32,088 bases of DNA, from assembly GCA_023137195.1 (NCBI GenBank), contig JAGLPV010000014.1, positions 1 through 32,088 of the forward strand, read 5' to 3'. The translations under genes were made by a program, and so were the position numbers. This document shows, piece after piece, positions 25,597 to 32,088 of the stretch (position 1 is its first letter; every line of letters begins with the position of its first letter). Source of the stretch: Candidatus Aenigmatarchaeota archaeon (GTDB taxonomy: Archaea > EX4484-52). The notes under the pieces were generated by a model, which saw nothing but the letters and a program-made list of their open reading frames with translations, searched no databases and had not been told where the DNA came from.

Positions 25597-25633
25597 ATAT
25601 AGATAGGTGATTCGTAAATAAAAAACTTGTTAT

Positions 25634-26347
25634 TTAAGGGGTTACAGGCACAGTATATTTTGGATCCAGTTCATGCGCTTTTTCAAGGGCGTTTTTTGCA
25701 TCTGCAAATCTTTTTAATTTAACAAGGGCAATGCCCATGTTATTCCATGCGTGTGCGTATTCGGGGTTCAACTCAATAGACTTGTTAAATGCTTCAATTG
25801 CTTCTTCATGCCTTTGCAGATTTCCAAGAGCGATGCCTTTGTTGTTCCATGCATTTGCATATCCCGGGCTTAGTTCTATGGTTTTTTTGAATGCAGAGAC
25901 TGCTTCTTCATGCCTTTGCAGATTTCCAAGAGCGATGCCTTTGTTGTTCCATGCATTTGCATAAGCTGGGTTTAATATGGTTGCTTTGTCAAATACTTCA
26001 ACTGCTTCTTCGCTATTTCCATTGTTTCCAAAATCAATGCCTTTTTTGTTTAATTCTATCGCTTCCTGGAGGGATAGTTCGACGATGTATTCTCCCGGGC
26101 TTTTTCCATATAAATCTAATATTAGAACTTTTTCGTTATTTTGCCAAATGTCTTTGTAATAAGAATATCGTTCTATGTCTGAAGATTCTAAAGGCGTTTG
26201 AGTCACTTCAACTATTTCCATACTGCTGTCCCCAGTATTATAATCCTCGTTTGCCTGTGGATCAGGAGAGCTAAAATAAAGACCATATATGGAAAAACAC
26301 AATACTGCGATAAATGCAATGGCTAAAATGATTTTTAGGGGGTTCAT
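25634..26347 (-). CDS. membrane-anchored or secreted TPR protein
   Basis: 237 residues. A hydrophobic N-terminal helix (residues 4-26, LKIILAIAFIAVLCFSIYGLYF) is a signal anchor or signal peptide. A linker of ~70 residues includes VLILDLYGKSPGEYIVEL. Four 34-residue tetratricopeptide repeats follow, with consensus A-W-N-N-K-G-I-A-L-G-N-L near each start and A-x-E-A-F-x-K-(S/T)-I-E-L-N-P at each end. Repeats 2 and 3 are almost identical, from a recent duplication. TPRs form a helical solenoid for protein binding, here probably outside the membrane. A TATA-like run (26374-26382) precedes it. The partner is unknown; the next minus-strand gene upstream encodes another repeat-rich surface protein. 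Confidence 0.85.
   Translation of the reverse strand: MNPLKIILAIAFIAVLCFSIYGLYFSSPDPQANEDYNTGDSSMEIVEVTQTPLESSDIERYSYYKDIWQNNEKVLILDLYGKSPGEYIVELSLQEAIELNKKGIDFGNNGNSEEAVEVFDKATILNPAYANAWNNKGIALGNLQRHEEAVSAFKKTIELSPGYANAWNNKGIALGNLQRHEEAIEAFNKSIELNPEYAHAWNNMGIALVKLKRFADAKNALEKAHELDPKYTVPVTP
25799..25963 (-). repeat. tandem duplication of one TPR unit
   Basis: The 63 bases at 25799-25861 recur exactly at 25901-25963, offset by 102 bases (34 codons, one TPR). Silent differences are absent across the 63 bases, so the duplication or gene conversion is recent. Confidence 0.8.
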
Positions 26348-26409
26348 AATACTAATAATTATGAATCTTTTTTTTAAATATTGTGTTCATGGTTTTTACA
26401 CTAGACATC

Positions 26410-27324
26410 TTAGTTTTCTTCGGCAATAGAATAGGCAATGGAATATTGACATTCTTCTCTTTTATTTACATTCTCTATATTTTCACAAATCAGGATATCT
26501 TCCTTTATTTTAGCGATAGATAAATAACAACGATCTTTTCTTTCCCCATTGATGATGGTTTCGCAAATAGTTTGGTCTTCTTTTGCTTTAGCAATAGAAT
26601 ATTGACAATCCTCTCTTTTAGTTGTATCTGTAACAGTTTCGCAAATAAGGACATCTTCTTTTAATTGGGCGACTGAAGAATAGCACCTGTCTTTCTTCTC
26701 TCCATTGGAGATGGTTTTGCAGACGGAGAGGTCTTCTTTTGATTTGGCGATAGAATAAAGACAATTATCTATTTCCTTGGAATCTGTAATATTCTTACAG
26801 GAGGAGACATCTTCTGTTGCCTGGGCAACATAATAATAACAATTGTTTCTTTCCTCTATATAATCAATATGTCTGCAAATAGAGGCATCTTCTTTTCTTA
26901 GGGCGACATAAGCATAACAAAGGTCTTTTTTGCCTGCATCTGTGATATTTTCACAGGCAGACATATCTTTTTTTGCGCCGGCAACATGAATGGGGCAAAG
27001 CTCTTTCTTGCCTGTGTCCTTGATATTTTCACATAGAGAAAAATCCTTTTTTGCTTCAGCAAAATAATAATAACAATCATCTCTTTCATCTGCATCAGCG
27101 ACATTTTCACAGGAATTCACTTCTTTTGTATCGGGAATAGTATCTTCACTACTTTCGTCTGCCGTGACATCTCCACTCGTGTCAGTATCAGCTTCTGCAA
27201 TATCGCCGGAAGGCAGCCCCGGAGTATCTATTATTTTACTTTCAACACTATTATTATCTGCAACACATCCGCTTATTAAAACAACAGACAAAAGCAATAA
27301 GATTAAGAAGTTCTTTCTATCCAT
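26410..27324 (-). CDS. putative lipoprotein with nine 26-residue Cys-paired helical repeats
   Basis: 304 residues. A lipobox signal sequence (ILLLLSVVLISGC, Cys20) suggests a lipid anchor outside the membrane. An acidic Asp/Glu/Thr-rich linker runs to about residue 70. Nine tandem repeats of 26 residues follow, each with two Cys 13 apart (C-x12-C-x12). The pattern is C-E-N-I-x-D-x-x-x-K-x-D-x-C-Y-x-x-I-A-x-x-K-E-D-x-x-x. Every repeat keeps both Cys (the first opens CENVADADERDDC), giving 18 cysteines in the array. Each unit is likely a helix hairpin closed or linked by disulfides, similar in design to Sel1 or TPR solenoids. I do not know a function. The promoter is probably ATTATATATAG near 27356-27366. 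Confidence 0.8.
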   Translation of the reverse strand: MDRKNFLILLLLSVVLISGCVADNNSVESKIIDTPGLPSGDIAEADTDTSGDVTADESSEDTIPDTKEVNSCENVADADERDDCYYYFAEAKKDFSLCENIKDTGKKELCPIHVAGAKKDMSACENITDAGKKDLCYAYVALRKEDASICRHIDYIEERNNCYYYVAQATEDVSSCKNITDSKEIDNCLYSIAKSKEDLSVCKTISNGEKKDRCYSSVAQLKEDVLICETVTDTTKREDCQYSIAKAKEDQTICETIINGERKDRCYLSIAKIKEDILICENIENVNKREECQYSIAYSIAEEN

Positions 27325-27422
27325 ATTATTTTTTAATACAATAATATGAGTCTTAATTATATATAGTTTTACCTATAGTTTCATTGGAGTCTTTTTTAGT
27401 TTATTTTATTTCCTGTACAATA

Positions 27423-27457
27423 AAATATATAAAAGAAATAATTAATATAATAGAAGG
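27423..27457 (+). promoter_or_regulatory. promoter and ribosome-binding site of the phosphorylase gene
   Basis: AAATATATAAAAG (27423-27435) is a TATA element, and AGAAGGA (27451-27457) a Shine-Dalgarno-like site 10 bases before ATG 27468. This gene appears to have a short leader. Confidence 0.45.
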
Positions 27458-27467
27458 ATAATTAACT

Positions 27468-29171
27468 ATGGAAAGATTCGCAGAAAAAATTATAAAAAAA
27501 GAGAAACGCAATATTGCATATTTTAGCATGGAAATCGGGCTGGATTCTAAAATTCCAACTTATAGTGGAGGGCTGGGAATTCTTGCAGGAGACACGATAA
27601 GGAGCTGTGCTGACCTTCATATCCCTATTGTTGCGACAACATTATTGTACAGGAAGGGTTATTTTACACAAAAGCTTGACCATCATGGCAATCAAACAGA
27701 AAGTGATGTGCATTGGAAACCGGAACTTTTTCTAAAAAAAACAGGTAAAAAAGTTATTGTTGATATAGAAGACAGGAAAGTTGCAGTTACTGCATGGCAA
27801 TACAATGTGGTGGGTGTTGCCGGCTACAAGATACCTGTCATATTTTTGGACACAAATCTCAAAGAAAATAATTCTCATGACAGGAATATAACCAACTGGC
27901 TATATGGTGGTGATCAAAAATACAGGCTTTGCCAGGAGATAGTTCTTGGAGTTGGAGGAGTCAGGATTCTTGAAGAGTTGGGCTATAACCGGATAAAAAA
28001 ATATCACATGAATGAAGGGCATTCCAGTCTGCTTATACTTGAATTATTAAGACGCCAAAAGAAGAGCGAAAAAAAACTGACAAAAAAACATTATGATTTG
28101 GTAAGGTCAAAATGCATATTTACGACACATACTCCTGTCCCGGCAGGACATGACCAGTTTCCGATAGATATGATAAAAAATGCACTCAAAACTACATTCC
28201 CTCCTGAAGAGATGGATAAAATGAACTATCACGGAAATCTGAATTTAACGCACCTTGCACTAGACAATAGCCAATATATAAACGGCGTTGCAAAAAAACA
28301 CGGTGAAGTCTCAAGAAAGATGTTTCCCGGGCATCTTATCGATTCTATAACAAATGGCGTTCATTCTACTATGTGGACATCAAAATATTTTAAGGAGGTC
28401 TATGATAAATATATTCCGGGCTGGCAAAAAGATTCTTTTTCTTTAAGATATGCTCTTGGCATACCGGATTATGAAGTATGGAATGCCCATAAAAAGGCAA
28501 AAAAAGATTTGATGGATTATATAAATGCCGGGCATCCGAATGCAGATTTGAAAACCCATGTGTTTACGATAGGGTTTGCAAGAAGAAGTGCTACATACAA
28601 GAGAGGGGCTCTTCTTTTTTCTGACATAAACCGATTGCTTGAAATTGCAAAAAAGAAAGGAGAAATACAGATAATCTATGCGGGAAAAGCACATCCTCGT
28701 GACGGTCAGGGAAAGGATATAATTAAATTTATTTTTTCAAAGATGAAAGAGCTGAAAGGAAAAATAAGCGTGGTGTATATTGAAAACTATGGTATAGAAG
28801 TTGCAAAGAAAATGGTTTCCGGGGTGGATTTATGGCTCAACACACCTCAAAAACCACTTGAAGCTTCAGGGACTTCCGGGATGAAGGCATGTCATAACGG
28901 GATTCCTAATTTGAGTGTTCTTGACGGATGGTGGATTGAAGGGCATATTGAAAGCAAGACAGGGTGGTCTATTGGAGGTAAAATGGAAAGTTCCAACGAG
29001 GAAGATGCAAGAGATTTGTATTACAAGCTTGATGAAAAAATAGTGCCTAAATATTATAATAATCGAGAGCAGTGGATTAATATAATGAAGCATTCTATTG
29101 CTTACAATGCGTCTTTTTTTAACACGCACAGGATGATGCATCAGTATGTGCTGAATGCTTATTTTCGGTGA
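27468..29171 (+). CDS. glgP: alpha-glucan (glycogen/maltodextrin) phosphorylase, GT35
   Basis: 567 residues, the short archaeal/thermophile form of the family. It phosphorolyses alpha-1,4-glucan to glucose 1-phosphate in the cytoplasm. Visible: IAYFSMEIGLDSKIPTYSGGLGILAGD at the N terminus, YHMNEGHSSLLILELLRR, THTPVPAGHDQFP, NGVHSTMWTS, FARRSATYKRG, IIYAGKAHPRDGQGK, and the PLP site EASGTSGMKACHNG with Lys473. GWWIEG and the C-terminal helices are complete. It lies alone, divergent from the lipoprotein gene and convergent with the AlbA_2 gene. With pyruvate formate-lyase it suggests fermentative use of stored or imported glucan. Confidence 0.93.
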   Translation: MERFAEKIIKKEKRNIAYFSMEIGLDSKIPTYSGGLGILAGDTIRSCADLHIPIVATTLLYRKGYFTQKLDHHGNQTESDVHWKPELFLKKTGKKVIVDIEDRKVAVTAWQYNVVGVAGYKIPVIFLDTNLKENNSHDRNITNWLYGGDQKYRLCQEIVLGVGGVRILEELGYNRIKKYHMNEGHSSLLILELLRRQKKSEKKLTKKHYDLVRSKCIFTTHTPVPAGHDQFPIDMIKNALKTTFPPEEMDKMNYHGNLNLTHLALDNSQYINGVAKKHGEVSRKMFPGHLIDSITNGVHSTMWTSKYFKEVYDKYIPGWQKDSFSLRYALGIPDYEVWNAHKKAKKDLMDYINAGHPNADLKTHVFTIGFARRSATYKRGALLFSDINRLLEIAKKKGEIQIIYAGKAHPRDGQGKDIIKFIFSKMKELKGKISVVYIENYGIEVAKKMVSGVDLWLNTPQKPLEASGTSGMKACHNGIPNLSVLDGWWIEGHIESKTGWSIGGKMESSNEEDARDLYYKLDEKIVPKYYNNREQWINIMKHSIAYNASFFNTHRMMHQYVLNAYFR

Positions 29172-29182
29172 GAGTTTTTGAC

Positions 29183-29202
29183 AAGAGATTATCAATTCTC
29201 TT
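29183..29202. terminator. weak hairpin between convergent genes
   Basis: AAGAGA (29183-29188) pairs with TCTCTT (29197-29202) around an 8-base loop, in the 41-base gap between the phosphorylase and the convergent AlbA_2 gene. A 6-bp stem is weak, but the position and the T-rich flank suit a transcription stop. Confidence 0.3.
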
Positions 29203-29212
29203 TAAATACGAT

Positions 29213-30547
29213 TTATCTAATTACTTCCCAATGACCGCCTTTATCCGGACCAATTCTTTTCAGCACTCCTTTTTGCTTTAATTTTGAAATATTGTTTTCG
29301 ATAGCAGTAGTTCCTATTTCTAGTTTTTTGGTCATTTGATTGATTGTAATTGAGTTGTCTTTATCGATAAGTTCAAGAATTTTCTTCTCATTTTCTCCCC
29401 ACTTTTCTCCCCACTTTTCTCCCCACTTTTCTATTTTTATGGGTGCCATATTCCTCTGAAACACAACGGTAAATCCACTTTTGATTATCTTGAATTCCAC
29501 TTCAACATTCGCTTTTTTGCATTCATCACAAATTCTCTTTAATCCGGAACCCCATTGCTCTATGTCTTTGCTGAAATAGAGAGTATTTGCAATGAGAGGA
29601 TTTCTTAAAATTGATTTTTCTTTCCCTTCAATAAAATCGAATGGAGTGTATTCTTCAGGAAATTGCCCTGGATTGTAGATTTCTATTCTGTCTTTAAAAA
29701 ATGCAATCTCATTTCCTTTAGGATTGCTATAATCCCTGTGGCACAGGGAATTAATTATGCTTTCAGTTATTGCTCTTAGAGGCACTTCAGGAATTTCTTC
29801 TCTTCCGTTTCCTGTAAGTTCAGCTCTCCAGTTCATATGTTCTTTGATATATGATTCAGACTGTTTTATTAACTCAAAAACATTTCCTTTAAACCGGCGA
29901 ATATCCAAGAAAGTGAGTTTATCCTCCCCTGCAAAAACTGCTGCCTGAACTTCTGCGAAATTGTTATCACAGAATAATATTTCTGTCGCTCTTATTGGCT
30001 TTCCATCTTTGAGCAGATTTAATTTATTTAAAGTATCTCTAATATTTGTAAATTCAAAATCAATTCTTTTTACGGCATTTGCTTTTGTTATAAATTCTTC
30101 CAATGTTTTTTTGTTGACATCATCAATTGTTTTTTCTGAAAAACCGCTTTCCCAAAGCGTCTCGTTCTTTTTTAGAATTGATTTTTCTATTTCCCTTATG
30201 CTGAGCTTTTTGTCTTCATCTCCTACACGCATGTATGGTCGACCATAAGCATAATAAAGAACATTATCCCCGGAAAAATCCACGCAAATACAATCTTTGC
30301 CGCTTAGTTTTAATTCATTTATTTTTGGATAAATTTTTGGCTCAATGTGATTAGAAATTGATCTTGTTATGTCTTTTACGGTTTGCTTGCCAATTTCCTG
30401 ACCTATAATTTCACCAGAATCTCTTATTCCAAAATATAGTTTTCCTTTTTTGTGCTTATTTAGAATAGAAACTATCGAGATTATTGCTTCTTTTAATTCA
30501 GATGTGGATTTTTTTAATTCCAGTGTTTCTGATTCTCTGTAAGTCAT
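29213..30547 (-). CDS. AlbA_2/Schlafen-type ATP-binding regulator with winged helix
   Basis: 444 residues, the 'putative DNA-binding domain, AlbA_2' family. The N terminus has the AlbA_2/Schlafen fold: SETLELKKSTSELKEAIISIVSILNKHKKGKLYFGIRDSGEIIGQ and YYAYGRPYMRVGDEDKKL. The middle (~230-350) is a GHKL-like ATP-binding region with PLRAITESIINSLCHRDYSN, GNEIAFFKDRIEIYNPG and GSGLKRICDECKKA. A curious KWGE-KWGE-KWGE run (12-bp DNA unit) links it to a C-terminal winged helix (NEKKILELIDKDNSITINQMTKKLEIG). The family is common in accessory regions as a regulator or stress/defence gene; targets are unknown. TATA-like AATATTTAAAAG on the minus strand is ~26 bases before the ATG. A 65-base repeat lies further upstream. 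Confidence 0.85.
   Translation of the reverse strand: MTYRESETLELKKSTSELKEAIISIVSILNKHKKGKLYFGIRDSGEIIGQEIGKQTVKDITRSISNHIEPKIYPKINELKLSGKDCICVDFSGDNVLYYAYGRPYMRVGDEDKKLSIREIEKSILKKNETLWESGFSEKTIDDVNKKTLEEFITKANAVKRIDFEFTNIRDTLNKLNLLKDGKPIRATEILFCDNNFAEVQAAVFAGEDKLTFLDIRRFKGNVFELIKQSESYIKEHMNWRAELTGNGREEIPEVPLRAITESIINSLCHRDYSNPKGNEIAFFKDRIEIYNPGQFPEEYTPFDFIEGKEKSILRNPLIANTLYFSKDIEQWGSGLKRICDECKKANVEVEFKIIKSGFTVVFQRNMAPIKIEKWGEKWGEKWGENEKKILELIDKDNSITINQMTKKLEIGTTAIENNISKLKQKGVLKRIGPDKGGHWEVIR
29391..29434 (-). repeat. three 12-bp coding repeats (KWGE)
   Basis: The unit CTCCCCACTTTT on the plus strand is repeated three times in tandem within the AlbA_2 gene, encoding (K)WGE-KWGE-KWGE. Similar KWGE runs occur in other members of this family, so it is a genuine, slippage-prone linker. 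Confidence 0.75.
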
Positions 30548-30624
30548 ATATTATTCTTTCACCAGATACTTTTAAATATTATTATTATTTTGTCTTAGAT
30601 TCTATGAACAAATTCAAATTAGTT

Positions 30625-30689
30625 TTTCTTTGATTGATTTGTGAGTTATTAAAGAAAATAGGGGTTTTGTTTAATTAGGAGGATTTTAA
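30625..30689. repeat. 65-bp direct repeat, copy 1 (upstream of the AlbA_2 gene)
   Basis: The 65 bases match 32006-32070 at 56 of 65 positions by my hand alignment, including an exact 16-base core (AGTTATTAAAGAAAAT) and GGTTTTGTTTAATT. Both copies lie in the same orientation, each a short distance upstream of a minus-strand gene promoter (AlbA_2 here, Fic for copy 2). Confidence 0.8.
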
Positions 30690-30701
30690 TTAACGCTGGG
30701 T

Positions 30702-30838
30702 TTAACTATTTTTTACTGAGTTAAAGAATTTGCGGAATTCTTTAATTGGGATTTTGAAATATCCTCTTTCATCCACTATTTCATCAAAAGAACGATTTTA
30801 TATTCAGAAGGGTTTAATAAATTAATAACTTTTATAGC
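30702..30838 (-). pseudogene. frameshifted 3' fragment of an unidentified gene
   Basis: Minus-strand frames carry protein-like sequence in the gap after the Fic gene. One reads IKVINLLNPSEYKIVLLMK and stops at 30776. A second (30797-30702) reads FDEIVDERGYFKIPIKEF, then RKFFNSVKNS and stop. Joined by one frame change they make a plausible C terminus ending just before repeat copy 1. No start codon is present. I do not recognise the family. Confidence 0.35.
30721..30745. other. perfect 10-bp hairpin between the Fic and AlbA_2 genes
   Basis: TTAAAGAATT (30721-30730) and AATTCTTTAA (30736-30745) flank a TGCGG loop. It sits inside the gene fragment, downstream of the Fic gene on the minus strand, and could act as a terminator or protein-binding dyad. 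Confidence 0.4.
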
Positions 30839-31968
30839 TCCAGCGTTCTCAAAATAGACTCTGCGCAATAAAGCTTGTTTCTCTCTTTTTTGTCTGCTTC
30901 AACAAGAACGCCCGTCTTTAGAAAAGAATCCACAATTATTCTTTTTGCTGTTGGGTAAGTGGTATCTAAAACATCTGCTGCTTTTGATATTGTTATGAAA
31001 GGATTATTGAAAAGACAATCAATTAAATTTATTGCCTGATTGCTCGTTGTAACTCCCTGTATTTTTTTCCTGTACTCTTCCCTGATGTCGTATAGTTTTT
31101 TTGCCCGGTTAATTGCATCTTCTGATTGGCTCTGTACGCCCAAAAGAAAGAATTTTATCAATTCTTCAAAGCATCCTTCCTGATTTACTCTCAAAAGAAG
31201 AGATTGATATTCTGTCCTGTTTTTTTCAAAATAAGCACTCAGATAAAGTAGAGGGTGCAAAATCACTTTTTTTTTGCACAACAGCAATGTTATGAGAGAC
31301 CTTCCTATCCTGCCATTCCCGTCGCAGAAAGGATGTATGGTTTCAAACTGGTAATGCATTAAAGCTGCCTGAACCAGAGAGGGAACATTATCTTCATTGA
31401 TGTAATCTTCTAGTTCTTTCATTAAACCCGGCACTTTTGCAGGCGGAGGCGGCACATAAGTGGCATCTTCCATCCTGTCTGTAAAACCTATCCAGTTTTG
31501 CACATTCCTGAATTTTCCCGGCATCTTGTTATATCCTCTGACATTATTGGACATTAGGATTAAATGCATCTTTTTTATCAAATCAAGAGTAATTCTTTCT
31601 TCTTTGGAATCAAGGGCATAGTTTAGGGCAGATATATAATTTTTCACTTCAACTACATCTTCGTCTTTGCTTTCATCATGCTGAATCTGCGATTTATACA
31701 ACTCAGAAATTGTTATTCTCGTGCCCTCTATTCTCGAACTCATTACAGCTTCCCTGTTGATGTAAGGCACAATCAACAGGTTCGGATTCGGAAGACGTTC
31801 CCCTGCACCAGAAAGTTCTCCTATCTTGTGCGTGGCTTTCGATAATAAGAGCAATAATTTGTTATCGTAATTTATGTGTGTTGGTATTTTGCATGGGATG
31901 AATGTGTAACTTTCTTCTGTTATTTTTTCTAATTTTCCGGCTTTTCCATTGAATTTTTCCAAATCCAT
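30832..31968 (-). CDS. Fic family protein with C-terminal winged helix, class II
   Basis: A 378-residue Fic/DOC protein of the SO_4266-like group. An N-terminal Fic_N region (~1-110) includes the inhibitory motif S-x3-E-G in VMSSRIEGTRITISEL. The Fic core has HPFCDGNGRIGRSLITLLL (motif H-P-F-x-D-G-N-G-R complete) and the preceding flap KFRNVQNWIGFTDRMEDATYVPPPP. The C-terminal winged helix (~300-378: NNPFITISKAADVLDTTYPTAKRIIVDSFLKTGVLVE) suggests DNA binding and autoregulation. Expected activity is AMP transfer to target proteins. TATA-like ATATTTAAAA on the minus strand (~31988-31998) is ~25 bases before the ATG, so it is leaderless. It differs in architecture from the Fic protein at 16871. 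Confidence 0.9.
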   Translation of the reverse strand: MDLEKFNGKAGKLEKITEESYTFIPCKIPTHINYDNKLLLLLSKATHKIGELSGAGERLPNPNLLIVPYINREAVMSSRIEGTRITISELYKSQIQHDESKDEDVVEVKNYISALNYALDSKEERITLDLIKKMHLILMSNNVRGYNKMPGKFRNVQNWIGFTDRMEDATYVPPPPAKVPGLMKELEDYINEDNVPSLVQAALMHYQFETIHPFCDGNGRIGRSLITLLLCKKKVILHPLLYLSAYFEKNRTEYQSLLLRVNQEGCFEELIKFFLLGVQSQSEDAINRAKKLYDIREEYRKKIQGVTTSNQAINLIDCLFNNPFITISKAADVLDTTYPTAKRIIVDSFLKTGVLVEADKKERNKLYCAESILRTLEL

Positions 31969-32005
31969 ATAATTAAATGTAAGAATGTTTTAAATATTTT
32001 GCTGT

Positions 32006-32070
32006 TTTCTTTAATTGAATGGTAAGTTATTAAAGAAAATGATGGTTTTGTTTAATTGAGAGGATTTTAA
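32006..32070. repeat. 65-bp direct repeat, copy 2 (upstream of the Fic gene)
   Basis: Partner of the repeat at 30625-30689, 1381 bases away. With copy 1 it brackets the Fic gene. The copy ends 18 bases from the window edge, so what lies beyond is unknown. Confidence 0.8.
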
Positions 32071-32088
32071 CTTGAGAATTCCCCACAG

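Noticed and set aside
29391-29434. KWGE repeat as a sequencing or assembly artefact
   Set aside because: The run stays in frame and comparable KWGE runs are typical of this protein family.
16871-31968. The two Fic genes as classical Fic-antitoxin modules
   Set aside because: No small antitoxin gene overlaps either. Both carry their own inhibitory (S/T)-x3-E-G motif, so they are self-contained class II proteins.

Overview
This window looks like a chromosomal segment of an AT-rich archaeon. The evidence is a tRNA-Glu gene without encoded CCA, AT-rich TATA boxes centred about 24-28 bases upstream of many start codons (leaderless genes), a riboflavin kinase-repressor of the archaeal CTP-dependent type, archaeal-type riboflavin synthase, a DUF134 regulator, RNA 3'-phosphate cyclase and an archaeosortase-like protein. 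A euryarchaeal or DPANN-type lineage (for example Aenigmarchaeota- or Woesearchaeota-like) fits, but no marker here fixes the phylum.

Layout. 1-931: structured AT-rich edge, tRNA-Glu(CTC), and a protein resembling a degenerate JAB/MPN domain. 934-3896 (minus): pyruvate formate-lyase and its radical-SAM activase. 3897-4308: a 412-base divergent regulatory region. 4309-6298: a very AT-rich AAA ATPase plus RloB-like pair, a probable defence system. 6401-10773: a riboflavin operon with regulator-kinase, riboflavin synthase, lumazine synthase, a bacterial-type RibB-RibA fusion, an amidohydrolase and the ArfC/RIB7-type reductase. 10862-15166: a DUF134 regulator and an ORP-like cluster of two NifX-domain proteins (one fused to a CDF transporter) and two ferredoxin-containing MinD ATPases. 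15196-16713: an MscS-like channel fused to a C39-like peptidase. 16871-20175: Fic protein, gene remnant, dCTP deaminase, archaeosortase-like protein and sugar-nucleotide epimerase. 20356-27324: a giant parallel beta-helix surface protein, a DUF6141 protein, RtcA, a TPR protein and a Cys-repeat lipoprotein. 27468-29171: alpha-glucan phosphorylase. 29213-32088: an AlbA_2/Schlafen-type ATPase-regulator and a second Fic protein, each preceded by a copy of a 65-base repeat.

How the genes work together. The riboflavin operon is nearly complete and a hybrid: a bacterial entry enzyme feeds an archaeal reductase, synthase and kinase. The amidohydrolase fills the position where a pyrimidine deaminase is needed. 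The ORP-like cluster suggests metal-cluster assembly coupled to cation transport, under a regulator whose start codon lies in a perfect 22-base palindrome. Pyruvate formate-lyase and glucan phosphorylase point to anaerobic, fermentative use of stored or scavenged glucan.

The candidates I consider most novel are the riboflavin-operon deaminase, the channel-peptidase fusion, the CDF-NifX fusion cluster, and the repeat-flanked Fic/AlbA_2 region.
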